Of a stretch of DNA of 64,000 bases, positions 21,140-32,336 are shown in pieces. Location: the NCBI GenBank assembly GCA_948474755.1, contig CAOLHI010001287.1, forward strand, positions 62,001 to 126,000. The letters run 5' to 3'. Position 1 is the first letter of the stretch; each line of letters opens with the position of its first letter. This stretch comes from Ctenosaura bakeri (lineage: Eukaryota > Chordata > Lepidosauria > Squamata > Iguanidae). The notes under the pieces are model-generated. The model was not told the DNA's origin. It worked only from the letters and a program-made list of their open reading frames with translations, and made no database searches. Both the position numbers and the translations under genes were made by a program.

Positions 21140-22700
21140 TGGCATCGGGACAGGCTGGGCATCTGCCTCCAGTGCAAGCTCTCTGACACAGTCCATCTGT
21201 TGACGTGAGACAGCGTTGGCTATCCCATTGTCCGCACCAGGCAGATGAAGTGCTCTAAACAAGATGTTAAACAGTAAACACTGCAACATAAAATTCCTGA
21301 CCAGGCACATAATTCCACGAGACTTGGATGACATGGAATTGATAACACTCACTGTGCCCATATTATCACACCAGAAGTGGACTGCAGAATCGGCGAGCTC
21401 GTTAGCCCAGATATGCACAGCCACGATGATTGGAAAAAAACTCCAAAAAGGTCAGATCAGTAAGTAGCCCATTCTCCGCCCATTATTTTGGCCACATCTG
21501 AGCACACCACTGACCACGGTAATAAACCCCAAAGCCAATAGAGCCCACCGTATCTGAATATACTTTAAGAGCATCATGCATATGAAGCTCATCCCTCCAA
21601 AATGATATACTATTGTGCTCACTGGTGAAATGCCGCCAAACCTGCAAGTTCTGCTTAATATCCATGGTTATCCTGATCCTCTGATGAGGATCCTGGACTC
21701 CCCCGTAGCCTCACACAGGTGCCTTAGGAATGCCCTATGTGGAGCCACAACCCTACACAAAAAATTAAGGTGACCGACTAGTTCCTGGAATTCCTTCAGT
21801 GTGGCCTTCTTACTGGCCAGGAAACTGAATAGCCTTGAGAGCAAGTCCTGCAGCTTGGAACTAGGGAGCCTGCAGTATTGCTGCACCATGTCAATTTCAA
21901 TGCCTAGAAAGACTAGGGATGTGGTGGGACCCTCAGTTTTTTCCTCCGCTAACAGTACCCCAACTCTAACACCAGGGTGTGGAATTCCTCCAAAAGCTTG
22001 CCACATTGCCCAGATCCAGCCCTGCCAACAAACAAAAAATCATCTCGATAATGCACCACCCTAGTTTGGCCTGACCTAAACTTCAGTGCCCTCTCCAAAA
22101 AGGTGCTGAACTTCTTGAAGGCAGAACATAGGACACTGCACCCCATTGGCATAGCTCTATCAATAAAATGGGCACTGTCAAAAAAGAAACCTAACAACGA
22201 CATGTCTGCTGGATGGACAGGAAGCAGGCAGAAAGCCAATTTAATGTCACATTTGGCCTTCTTGGCCCCAATACCCCTCCTGCACACTGACCTGATCACT
22301 GTGTCAAAGGAAGTGTACCGCACCAAGTGTACCGCTTGGGCGGTATGGCATCATTGACTGACTCACCTTTAGCATATGATAAATGATGGATTAGGCGATA
22401 TTCCCCAGGTGTCTTCTTTGGCACCACTCCCAGCAGGGAAATCCTCAGGTCCCTAACTGAGGGTGAAGTGAATTCGCAAAACCTTGCCTTCACTGACTTC
22501 CTTCCTGACTTTATCTTTAACAATATCCTCCATACCCACAACAGATCTCAGGTTCTTAGCAAAGTATGCCCTCCGTGCTCCTTGAAATGGAATACAGAAA
22601 CCATACTTAAAACCTCCCCTCAAATACACAGCAGCTGCTCTGTCGGGGTAAGCAAGGAGCAGTGCCTCAAGCCTGTCCACTTTAATTGGACTGGGGCCCT
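21140..22700 (-). pseudogene. Reverse transcriptase-RNase H of the retrotransposon
   Basis: The segment opens with RLEALLLAYPDRAAAVYL, followed by GVVPKKTPGEYRLIHHLSY, AKCDIKLAFCLLPVHP, MPMGCSV and the catalytic box VVHYRDDFLFVG (YRDD codons 22039-22050). The family usually has YLDD at the last site. The thumb region (21668-22006) and RNase H follow, the latter with VYSDTVGSIGFGVYY, FWCDNMGTV and LPGADNGIANAVSR, which supply the acidic residues. Six phase changes break it. It begins where gag ends, in another frame, so gag and pol overlapped or were linked by frameshifting. Confidence 0.9.
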
Positions 22701-24020
22701 TTTGGAAAGGCCTGGCCATTCTGTCCACACTTGGCACACTGCTGAGCGCCTGCCTGCTCCCTGGGACCTCTGGCACTTTTTCCTGTGGAGCATCTAAGAA
22801 AGGAGTGCTGCCCACTGCAAACTGAGTATGCATGCTGGTACGAACACTGGCGCCGACTACATGAACCCCGAGTTCTGAACTCCCAACACATATTGTCTTG
22901 TGCGCCAGCCTGATTGGGCAGCGGTGGCCTGGCTGGACTGCTGACCTGGGCCCGTTGCACTATGTGACCACTATGAGACCTCTCCCTTTGGATAGGCCTG
23001 ACGGGGGTCATCAAGTTGACCCAAAGCTGTGGTTGGACCTGATCCCATCTAAGGGTCAGATTCGCAGCAGCCCTCATCCTGAATGCCTTATATTGTAACC
23101 AAGCAGGGCCCGTGAAATCCGCATAGACCCTGTGAATGATGTCCAGATAATGCACTAAGGCGTATGCTCTGTAGGGCTGTGCCCTGGTAATTAAGCCCGT
23201 GTAAATATAGAAACCTGAGAACCAATTGCTCCAAGTCCTTTCAACCTTCCTCATCCTGTTTTCCCTATCCTTATTGTCCATTTCCTGCCATTCCTTCCTC
23301 TCAGGCTCTCTGAAGAGCAGTGTGAAAACATCCACATACTCACTCTTGAGGATCTTCTCCACTGTGGCCTGAGACAAATGGTCACCCAATGGTACATCCA
23401 TGACAGCAAAGGGGATGGCACTATATGGCACCCGCCCCATGCACATCGTGTTGGTTTGGGGTGGCCAACCCTGCCACTGAGGCCCCGCCGGAGGCCAAAT
23501 GTTGGCCAAAGGGGAGAGATTGGTAAACCACGTTCCTGCGCATTCTGTTGGAGCCATATCTAGTCTGGGCATTCCAGACCCTCCCAGGGCCAACCTTGAC
23601 CTGACAAATCACTGCACCCCCCTGAATCAATACTGTTACAACCATATTGATCTGACTCACCCAACTGAGCTGGAAGACCATCCAATGAGCCCACGCAGGT
23701 GAGATCGATGGAGGTAGAAGGCCCCGCTTTTGATCTAGATCCTTCCCCACTGACATGAAGATGCTTTCCCAAGGCCTCTAGATGAGTTGGTATCATTTGG
23801 TGAAAGGAATCCACTGCACCCTCATGCACCTTGCCAGTCCTTTGGTGCTTAGCCTTGCGCTTCTCAAATTCCTCCAATTGTGCCATAATGGAGGCCCTCG
23901 CTGCTCTCTCTCCTCCTTGTTGTCCAAGGACGCCATGGATGTCACTGAAGGACTCTTAGTAGGGAGCTTCTTAGCATGGGCCTTACCCTTTGATGTCCCA
24001 GTTCCATTTTTGAAAGGCAT
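22682..24020 (-). pseudogene. Gag-like ORF of the retrotransposon
   Basis: The likely start is the Met of MPFKNGTGTSKGKAHAKK at 24020. Two frameshifts (near 23890 and 23590) divide it. The longest intact stretch, 303 codons at 22682-23593, includes VPLGDHLSQATVEKI, the tryptophan-rich segment around WLQYKAFRMRAAANLTLRW and a Cys/His cluster CWEFRTRGSCSRRQCSYQHA, which fits a CCCH-type nucleic-acid-binding finger as in DIRS-like Gag proteins. It would coat element RNA. It ends in a different frame from the RT segment that follows. Confidence 0.82.
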
Positions 24021-24520
24021 GATACAAATCAGCAGAAATTCCAATACTTATAAGGTGTGATGTAATCAATTTACTGAATGTTAGAACCACTCTGCTAATC
24101 TATTTAGCTCCAACAATCAATTGCTCTAGCTGTTTGTCACTTTAAACAGGCAACCCGGCAATGTGCAAATGGCTCCCAGGCCTACTTAATTCCGTGTGTG
24201 CTAAAATTATCTACCCTCCACTCAAACTGGGTTTTATGAGATTCCCACCAATGCCAACGAGTGCCCGTCCAAAGTGACGCACAGGCACCCACACAGCCTG
24301 GGCACACAGCAGCTACAGGCAACCTATTGCCCAGGCCAAGATGAAGGGGCAAGGCAGCAGGCAGTCCAAGCCAGTGAGTGGCAGCCACGGCAGACAAGCA
24401 CTCACATGATGCACATGGAGAGACATGAGACAACCTGGGCTGGCCCCCAACAATCCCGTGTGAGCTGATAACTCCCCCACAACCTGGCACGACCTGGAAG
24501 CTGAAAGATGAGGGCATCCT

Positions 24521-24550
24521 CTTTTTTTAATATATATATATATATATCCC
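24521..24550. repeat. Short poly-T and (TA)n tract
   Basis: A TTTTTTT run followed by about eight TA units, in the 5' leader of the retrotransposon. G-runs of 7-8 follow near 24570 and 24640. Confidence 0.85.
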
Positions 24551-24999
24551 CTACCACACAGGATACGGGGGGGGGAAAGGGAGGGGGATGAACGGAAGCA
24601 CTCCCAACTACACCCGAACCACAAGGTTAAAAGAAAGGGGGGGGCGAATGGAAACAGTCCCTACGAGATACCCATGCTAAAGGCCAGCCACCCCCACCAA
24701 ACCCAACCAAGCAGCCCAGCAAATGAACTGTTCTGCCAGCTTCTCCATTGTCCGTCTCCATCGCTCATCCATCCATCATTCGTGCCACTGATTCAAAGAG
24801 ACCACGTGTGGGGCAAGTTGAGGAATAAATGGCCTCTGCCCAGCCCCCAACATATGATGCAGACTGGCGCCACCCACGCCATCTGCTATTGGCTGCCTTT
24901 TCCAGGGAGGGCATCAAACTCCTGCCCTCCAAGCAGTGCAGGCTGTGCATGTTTGAGGAGGCCTTCTAAGTCCATCAAGGTCTAGGGCTCATGGTGGTT

Positions 25000-25190
25000 A
25001 TAGAGCACTGATATGCTATCTCCCTCTGAATACCAATGATTGGAGAATTACAAGAGGAGAGGGTCTCTTGACTCCATGTCTTGTTGAAGGATTTCCTGTA
25101 TGCATCTAATCAGCTATTGTGGAAAACAGGCTGGTAGGCCAACTAAAACGTTGGTCTGATCCGGAAAGGTATTTTGCCCAGTTCATAATT
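25000..25190 (+). mobile_element. CR1/L3-like LINE 3'-end fragment
   Basis: GATTTCCTGTATGCATCTAA, then GCTATTGTGGAAAACAGGCT and ACGTTGGTCTGATCC match, in order, the conserved end of a reptile LINE tail (wording of the type 'gaacaggatgctgg...ggtctgatcc'). Diverged; class uncertain. Confidence 0.5.
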
Positions 25191-25923
25191 AAATCATTCA
25201 TTTTATGGTTTTTTCACCAGAATGGGGACTACCAGTGTAATAGATTCAGAGGTCTGACATGACAAGACTTTATAAACAGCAGAGGTAATGATATTATCTG
25301 CCACCTCCTCACCCTCTTCATAACAATAGGGGCCAAAAGTGATTTTTCCAGCAATATTTTGTTGCTGTGAGCTTTACCTCTTGTGATGTATTTTGGAGGA
25401 ACTTGATCATGACTGGGTATCTAGGACACATTTGCTTTCCTAAACAGCTGCTTCTAGGTAAAATGAAAACTCCAAAAAGTGCCTTTTAATGTGTACCAAT
25501 ACAGCTCCTCACATTTTTGTGTTCTAGGGGCTGGTGGTGTGGGCATATGTTTTACACCTGTACTTGTACACAAAAATGCCTCTTGCACATGTTTGGCAAA
25601 GCATACATATTTTGGACGGTAAGCCTGTGTCATTTGTGGCTATGTAGATATCAGGAAGAAGGCCAGTTTTCATCTCATCATCTGTGTATTCACCAGACAT
25701 GAGAAGAGAGCACCTGAAGGGATCTTGTGCCAAACTTTTTTGACTGCATGGCATTTGGATGGAGGTGCTCTTGCAAAATATTCAGAAAGTACAGTTAATG
25801 CAATGTACAGTAACCCAACTGTTGGCAAATATGAATTTTAGATATCATACATTATGAGTCTTGAAAGAACTCACTGGTTTCCTTTTTGATTCCAAGCTAA
25901 ATTCGAGATGCTAGATTTAACCT
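25191..25923. other. Unassigned sequence
   Basis: Nothing recognised. Frames near 25517-25754 overlap in opposite directions and carry no motif. Confidence 0.5.
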
Positions 25924-26143
25924 TGTTGTTGTGTGCCTTCAAGCAGCTTCTGACTTAGAGTGATCCTAAGGTGATCACAGGGTTTTCTTTGCAAGATTTT
26001 TTCCAAGGAGGGTTGTCTTTGCCTCTCTCTAAGACTGAGACAGTCTGATTTGCCCAAGTGGTTTCTATGGCTGAGCAGGAATTTGAACCTTAGTGTCCAG
26101 AGTCATAATCCTGTGTTCAGACCAGTACACCACATTGGCACTT
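25924..26143 (-). mobile_element. tRNA-derived SINE
   Basis: Near full length. Plus-strand order: TTGTTGTGTGCCTTCAAGCA tail, GGGTTTTCTTTGCAAGATTT, GATTTGCCCAAGTGG, GGAATTTGAACCTTAGTGTC (B box region), and CAGACCAGTACACCACATTG head. This is the same family as 18836-19031 and 46378-46614. Confidence 0.9.
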
Positions 26144-27089
26144 TCTCTGGTTTTAACCTAACTATTCTCTAGCCTTTGTATGCTGTTAGCAACCTCCCCA
26201 AAGGTATTGTTCAACCCTGGGAAAGGGCACTACTGCTTAGTGATGGGGAAAAGAGGGAGGGAGGAAGCAATTCAGACAATCGAGCTGTGACTACTCTGGA
26301 CTTCCAGTTGAAGGGGTGAAAAAAAATGAACATGCTTTCCATCTGTGAAAGCATCTTTGTTTCTTCCCTCTCTGAGCTGAGACCAGTTGCTTCTTTATCA
26401 TTTGAATTGCTTTCCCCTACTCTACCCACATACCAATAAGAAGCAGCAGCATCTCCTACAGTGATTGGAGTGCTGCCTGGGGCAAGTGGATCAAGACACA
26501 GAACTGTGTGACAAAGCAGTACACTCTACCACTTCAGTGTAAGACCTCAGTCACTATTGCCATGGACCTCCATCTTTTAATAACACTGATTTATTTCATT
26601 GGGATTGATAAATTAATTGAAGTAATTAGTCCCTTACGCTGGTGCTTCCTCAGGGATGGGTGAGGTCCTCTTCCTTCCACCTAGTGTCCCAGGGACTATC
26701 ATCACATTTTGTACCCGTTGACTGCAATGGTTTCTTTCTTTCCTGGAAACTCACTTGGGACTCATAGACAATAGTTCCTGGACCAACTCTGGTCCACAAA
26801 CCACCATTTTGACCTCTATCTTAGATCCTTTTGACATCCACATTTTGTCCTGCATAAATTCCTATGAAAAGGGCCTAAATACAACTGCTGGTAGCAAATA
26901 GAGTAAACCCATTGAATCAATGGAACTTTTCCAAGTGTTGACTTACAAGTTGCCATTGACTCAATGGATATTCTCTAGTTGGGGCTAACAACTGGATTTG
27001 GGATGAGGACTTAATTGTCCTCTCACATCACCAGTAGTCTTGTCTTGGCTGACTGTTGTTTGACAAGCTGGAAAGGATATTCAAAAATA
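26144..27089. other. Unassigned sequence
   Basis: No gene or family recognised. GAAAAGGGCCTAAATA at about 26867 matches one terminus of the GGCCCTTTCC transposon group with the same right flank as the element ending at 5883, but no partner terminus is present. Confidence 0.5.
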
Positions 27090-27400
27090 TGCAAAAAATG
27101 GGCTAAAAATGTGTTTATTGGGTGCCGAGAAATCCTGATGAGGAGAATCCTGCCCAGATGAGAAACTTCGTAGTCCAGGACTTATTCTGTATAAAATTAA
27201 TACTTTTTTTTCTGCAGAATTAACCCATTTTTGTGCAGAAACATGAATCTGAGAAATGTGAATCTGAGCAGAAACTGCACAAAAGAAATCTTGTGCAAAT
27301 TTTGCACAGACTGCAAACAGTAGACTTTTTTTTACAGCAGGGAAAAATTGCCTAACCTGCTCATTGGTTTCTTCTAGAACAACATTAGCAAAAATTACAT
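27090..27400 (+). repeat. TTTCTGCACAGAAA-type repeat, copy C
   Basis: Motifs TTTTTCTGCAGAATTAAC, TTTTTGTGCAGAAACATG, TGAGCAGAAACTGCACAAAAG and TTTTGCACAGACTGC recur in about 130 bp. The left side carries CCTGATGAGGAGAATCCTG, the inverse of a motif at the edge of copy B. Predicted open frames here are fortuitous. Confidence 0.6.
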
Positions 27401-28849
27401 CTGTAGCTGGGACAGATGGGTTTATGCAAGTATGGTTGTGTGCGGGGAGGGGGGACTCATCTTTGACCACCTAGAGTTTTGATGTAGCAGGTATTGCAAG
27501 ATCTGGAACTGCTGTGATTGTGGTCTTTGCAGGATCCAGCCACCTTGGGTGATTTGGGAGGGGCCCATGGGCTTCAAAGATGGCTTTGAGAGCTTCATAT
27601 GGTCCATGGGTCACACTTCTTCCACTCCATTAGAGATAGAGTTTCTGGGCTACCTGGCTCAGGTTTGCCAAACATCCACTCCAACTGGTCTAAAAGTTGA
27701 AGAGAACTGTTGTCTTTTCTTTTATTCAGCATGCTGACTGGGCAACCAGCCTGCTGCCTGCCCTGATTTTAGATGGCATTCTTAGAAACATAATTTCTGA
27801 GTCATAGGAAATAATAATGATATTCTACGCTTAATTTACCTAGTGTACTGTGTTCAATCCTACAAAAACATTTCAGCACTATGATTCAAAATTACCAATA
27901 TGATAGTAATGTGTGCTATGAACTGGTTAGACAATGGATAAAGTACTCTCTCAGCTGCAGTCCACTCAATCCCTATCTGAAGTACAGGTTTAATAACAAT
28001 GTCCTACCTTGTAAACCTGAAGTACAGGTTTAATAACAATGTTCTACCTTGTAGAAGATAACAGATTGGATACAGACTAGGTCACATTTCAGTTAGGCCC
28101 ACTGGAATCGATGGCACATAAGTCAGTCATAGCTAACTTTAGTCCCACTACTTTTAATAAATGCAATAACAGTGTGACTGTGACTCAGGTCTCCTTGATT
28201 TTAAAAAAGGCTACTTGAAATATGACTGAGACTCTGAATCCAACCCCTAGCATGTGAAACACATATGTGAATTTTGAAAAGCATGATATAAATCTTAGGT
28301 GACATTATTGTTAACTTGTTAGCAACTGCGTGAATCTATTTTAAAAATATGCTATAACACATTAATTCTGGCTTGAAACCTGTAAGTTTTGCCCCAAGGC
28401 AAATTATCTGCCTGACTTACAGAGAAGACTGTAATGGAAACACTGACAGACAAATACAGCAATGCTTGCGGCACTGGTACCATTCTACTAATATATTTTT
28501 GTCACTTTACTTTAACGTATTACACTTGTTTTGAAGGAGAGGCTATTATGCACCATGACAATAATTTCCATTTGCTCATTATAAGCTCTTACAGCACTAT
28601 ATTCTGAAGTGTGTTTTAACTCATTTTGTCTGCTACATGGCTTCCATTTTGGTCCTATTATTCAGAGGTAGAGAAAATATTCAGAAGTATTTTCCTACTT
28701 AGAAGCAAGCCACACTGAGTGCAATGGAGGTTACTCCCTGTTCAGTGTCTCTGTTCGGAATGTCCCTGAACAGAATTTCACTACTCATGTTCTTCATTAC
28801 ATAGAATAAAGGGTTTATGTTTTTAAGGAAACAGTGCTCCATTTTAAGA
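27401..28849. other. Unassigned sequence with one recent tandem duplication
   Basis: No gene or family recognised. A 40-bp unit beginning CTGAAGTACAGG occurs twice in tandem (27977-28016 and 28017-28056) with few differences, indicating a fairly recent local duplication. Confidence 0.55.
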
Positions 28850-29190
28850 AAGATATGTATTTATTTATTCATTTATTTACTTACTTAATAAATCACACTG
28901 TCCAAAGAAATGGACCTCCAGGAAACTAGTGCTAAAGTCAACAAAAGAGTTAAAATTGGGGGAAAATATTTTTTTTAATTTTTTTTTTAAAAAAATTGGA
29001 AAAATCAGTTAAAATAAAAGGGAACAAGGGACAGAACCTGTCTGGATTAAAAACCGCTCTCAAAACATCTCAGCCCATCTGAATAAAAAATGTTTCCCTG
29101 GCAGCAGAAGGAGAAAGGGAGAGGGCTGACCTCCCTTCCCATGATACTGAGTTCCACAGCTTGGAAGAGCCACTGAGAGAGTCAGAGGAA
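28850..29190 (-). repeat. LINE 3'-UTR-derived dispersed repeat
   Basis: TATTTATTTATTCATTTATT, an A/T low-complexity block, then CCTGGCAGCAGAAGGAGAA, GACCTCCCTTCCCATGA and TTCCACAGCTTGGAAGAGCC match the order of blocks in a common lizard repeat from a LINE 3' region, also seen at 16088-16445 and 43330-43560. Confidence 0.5.
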
Positions 29191-29929
29191 GATAAGACAA
29201 ATAATGAAGTCACCAGAGATGAGCAACCAAAGATTAGCCTAGTTAGTTCAAATTTATATGTGAAATTCAGCATCTCCCACCATCTGTTACTCTGGCCTAT
29301 CATTTCCCCTATCTCAAAGTCTCATTGCTTCCTTTCTTATTACCAATTGCACACAGCCTCTTCTGTTTTCAGTTGTGAAGTCTTTGCCCATACTCTCTCT
29401 CCAAAGCCTCCAAAATTTTATAGATGAAAATACAGCAAGACTGTTAAAATTCTTGTTTTTGTGCCAAGCCTAGTTCCAGATATCTTGCTTTTGGAGGCAA
29501 AGGAGATACAGAGGCTGGGTGAACTGAGTAAGGAAGATGCGGTCCCCTGTAGTCCTTAACTCTAGAAAATTCTGCTATATTCAATACATTGTATTTAAGA
29601 AACAGAACCAGGGACAAACTGGGTGGAAGAGTTTTGCAAGGAATGATATCCAACAAAATAGAATAGTCTCTACCCCTATTTTCTTGGGACAGCTGGCATT
29701 CTGCTTACCCTGAAATGTCTGAATCTCCTGTCTTTCCTTCCTTTCCTTCCACTATTATGCCAACAGGAATTTTCCCTTAATTAGAAAAATAGGAAGTACT
29801 TCTTCTTTCCCCACTTACATGCACTGAACACAGATTGTTTCCAGCAGAGGTTGGAAATCTGGTGATCTCCACTATGCACCTCTTTGAGAAGGTGAAACAT
29901 AACTTTATAGTCATTAAATTACACAGTAG
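29191..29929. other. Unassigned sequence
   Basis: Nothing recognised. Two TTTCCTTCC units near 29735 are low complexity. Confidence 0.5.
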
Positions 29930-29983
29930 TGGAACAAAGTGCCCTCGTTACTGAATGTCGTACAAGTAAATGTGTAGCCAAAT

Positions 29984-30129
29984 GTGCATTGTGCATCTGT
30001 ATGTGTGTTGCACAATGCACTTCCAGCATGAACACATGTTCATCCATGTGCAACCATGAATACATTCAACCCTATGATTGTATTGAATGTGCAACTCTGC
30101 TTTTGCAACCTTGAACTGAACCATTCAAG
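29984..30129. other. Series of four short hairpins
   Basis: Four inverted repeats follow one another: GTGCATTGTGCA/TGCACAATGCAC (29984-29995 and 30009-30020, perfect 12-bp stem), ATGAACA/TGTTCAT (30028-30034 and 30037-30043), ACATTCAA/TTGAATGT (30062-30069 and 30083-30090), and CTTGAA/TTCAAG (30110-30115 and 30124-30129). No known RNA family is recognised. Confidence 0.6.
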
Positions 30130-30806
30130 CAACCATTCTGCATTGGACAAAAATGTCTATCACATCTATAGGCAAACTCACACAGGCATACGACACCAGC
30201 AAGATTCCAGCCATAGTGCCCCATGCTTCTCTCTGCATGGAAGAAAAGACTTGACTGGCCATCAGAGGATCAGCAAATACTATCCAAGTCATGTGCCTGC
30301 ATCATTTGGCACTTGTTTTAATTTCACTAACAACCAGAGTGTGAAAGAAACCTTTTAGTATTTGTGAATTCATTGAGAAGAAAAAAGACACAACAGCTGG
30401 GTAACTAAGGTCACATTTCATTCACTATTGAGAAAGGTCTGCAGAAGGGCTGAAAAGTGTCAGCACATGATGAGTTTGGGGTCACTTCTCCTATCATCAG
30501 CAAACAATCCATTGGGTCAGTGCTAAGCCACCAGCCAACCACAAGCTAGCTATTGCTTCAAAAGGAGAATGCACACCAGATATCCAGCAACCGAGACCTT
30601 ACAACCTAGAGAAAATCAATGAATTCCCTATCACCATAGGAGTGTCTTTCTTGCTACGCTGTTATTCTCTGTGTTGAAGTTTTTCCGTACTACCCTGTCA
30701 GTCCTCCTGCCCCAATTTCTATACAAATCAGTGCAAGACAGGTGAAAATCTGTCAGAATGGAAGGCAAACAGTTCCTACCTGGCCATGAAGGAGGTAGAT
30801 GCTGCC
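30130..30806. other. Unassigned sequence
   Basis: Nothing recognised. A 100-codon frame at 30056-30358 was inspected for zinc-finger spacing and does not fit. Confidence 0.5.
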
Positions 30807-30836
30807 AGAACAGAACAGAACAGAACAGAACAGAGG
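30807..30836. repeat. (CAGAA)n microsatellite
   Basis: About five or six perfect CAGAA units in tandem. Confidence 0.9.
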
Positions 30837-30929
30837 GTGGGGAGCCCATCCCGAAGAAAATGAATCCAAACTAGTGGCAGCACCAGCCTTTATATTGTTG
30901 TAGAGAGGGATGTTCAATTGTATTTTTTT

Positions 30930-31240
30930 TAAAAAAGTCAAATGTGTTTCTCAAACGTTGGGAAACTCTGATGAAGAGAGTTCTCATCAGAGTTCTGTTC
31001 TCTGCAAAGTCTGCACTTTCTATTTTGTGCAGAAAGTGGCATGTTATGCACCTTAAATAATATTTCTACTCAGAAAGTGTGGCTTCCTGCAAGAAATTGT
31101 TGTTTCCTCTAGGACTGCCCTGCAAATTTTCTTCAAATTTTGTACAGAATAACTCCCAAACTATGACTTTTTCTGTGCAGGAAATATTATTTTCTGCACA
31201 GAAACAATATTTTTGTGCAGCAAATGTTGTTTTCTGTGAT

Positions 31241-31282
<42 letters not shown>

Positions 31283-31400
31283 TATCTATATCATATATAT
31301 ACATGAAATCTTGCACAGAATAAATTCTGAACTGGGTGCAGTCTTCAAAATTGCAGTTTCCAAAGACTTCCTCATAGTAGTAAGAAAACTGCTAAAATTA
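30930..31400 (+). repeat. TTTCTGCACAGAAA-type repeat, copy D, with (TA)n
   Basis: Motifs ATTTTGTGCAGAAAGTG, TTTCTGTGCAGGAAAT, TTTTCTGCACAGAAACA, TTTTGTGCAGCAAATG and TCTTGCACAGAATAAA recur. The left edge has a perfect 11-bp stem, AACTCTGATGA (30964-30974) and TCATCAGAGTT (30984-30994). A (TA)n run of about 24 units lies at 31233-31280. The left edge recalls the CTGATGAG words beside copies B and C. Confidence 0.6.
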
Positions 31401-32336
31401 TTAATGAACAATTGCATCTCTATATTGGTGTTTTCCTACCTCAGGCTTCAGTGTTATGATACCTGCACTATGATATACCTGGGCTGCCTTACTCCTATGG
31501 GGATTGAAAATGGCAGCCCTGCACATCTACTGACAGGATTTCTGATGTTAACTCTTTAGTGGGTGTGTTCTGACTCCATCTGAGAAAAATAAGAAGGAGG
31601 AGGAGTGGGGAGGAGGAGGAAAGTCTGATGAGTATGCTATCTCTTTGTGAGGTGGTATAGCTGATGAGAAGCAAAGGAGCCAGCAACAAGGAAGGAGTGG
31701 ATGGGTAAGAAAGAGGGAAGAGACACCCTGAAAAAAGTTAAATTGGATTTTTTAAAAAAGAGCCTGCCATTTTCATCCTTCTTTCATTAACTCCAAATGA
31801 AAGAGATCTCTTCTGTTGCTGAACAATAAAAGACAGAATCGGTGTGAGTACATAAAGTGTGTGTGTGTGAGGAGAGAAGACTTGCCAGACTGCCTGCTCC
31901 AGATGCAAGGACAGGGTGTGCACTTGGACTGGGTGCATTGGTGGGAGCTTTGAGAAAGTCTAGAGAAGGAAGAGGTGTTTCTTCATACATGTGAGGCTGA
32001 TTTAGGCATGATATTGGAGCAACTATTGTGGAGGACAAGGTGATGAGGAAGGAATGAGTGATAACCTCACTGTACTGCCCAAAGCACCTATGTGCAACAC
32101 ATATTGCATCACATTGCCTGCTACTCTGTGCCTATATTGCAGGGAGTATCCAAGCAGAGCAGTCCACTCAGAATTATAATGATCATAGATGGGGAAAACA
32201 GAGAACATTTTCCTGTATTTTTCAATGGCATAGTAATAACTGTAATAGCAACATATGAGTAACAAGTAATCTAGTGACAGAACATCTCTAGCTGTCACCT
32301 GAAGTCCCCAACTGATGCCACTCAAATGCACCATCA
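31401..32336. other. Unassigned sequence
   Basis: No gene or family recognised. GAGGAGGAGTGGGGAGGAGG-type purine repeats lie at about 31596-31620 and a short (GT)n at 31857-31871. Confidence 0.5.

Larger units (their letters stand above)
19070..24985 (-). mobile_element. DIRS/Ngaro-type tyrosine-recombinase retrotransposon
   Basis: About 5.9 kb reading right to left: leader (24021-24985), gag (22682-24020), RT and RNase H (21140-22700), tyrosine recombinase (20230-21095), SGNH-hydrolase-like frame (19556-20154) and a 3' tail with AATAAA-type signals near 19140. There is no integrase of the retroviral type, no protease and no room for the methyltransferase domain found in DIRS1-type elements. 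Gene order and the extra hydrolase point to the Ngaro group as described by Goodwin and Poulter. Every segment has frameshifts or stops, so it is dead. I could not resolve the terminal split repeats. The outer edges are set by the SINE at 19031 and a LINE-tail fragment at about 25000, and are approximate. Confidence 0.85.

Noticed and set aside
30056..30358. Possible zinc-finger remnant (a THTG word)
   Set aside because: The required Cys-Cys/His-His spacing is absent; a four-residue match is not evidence.
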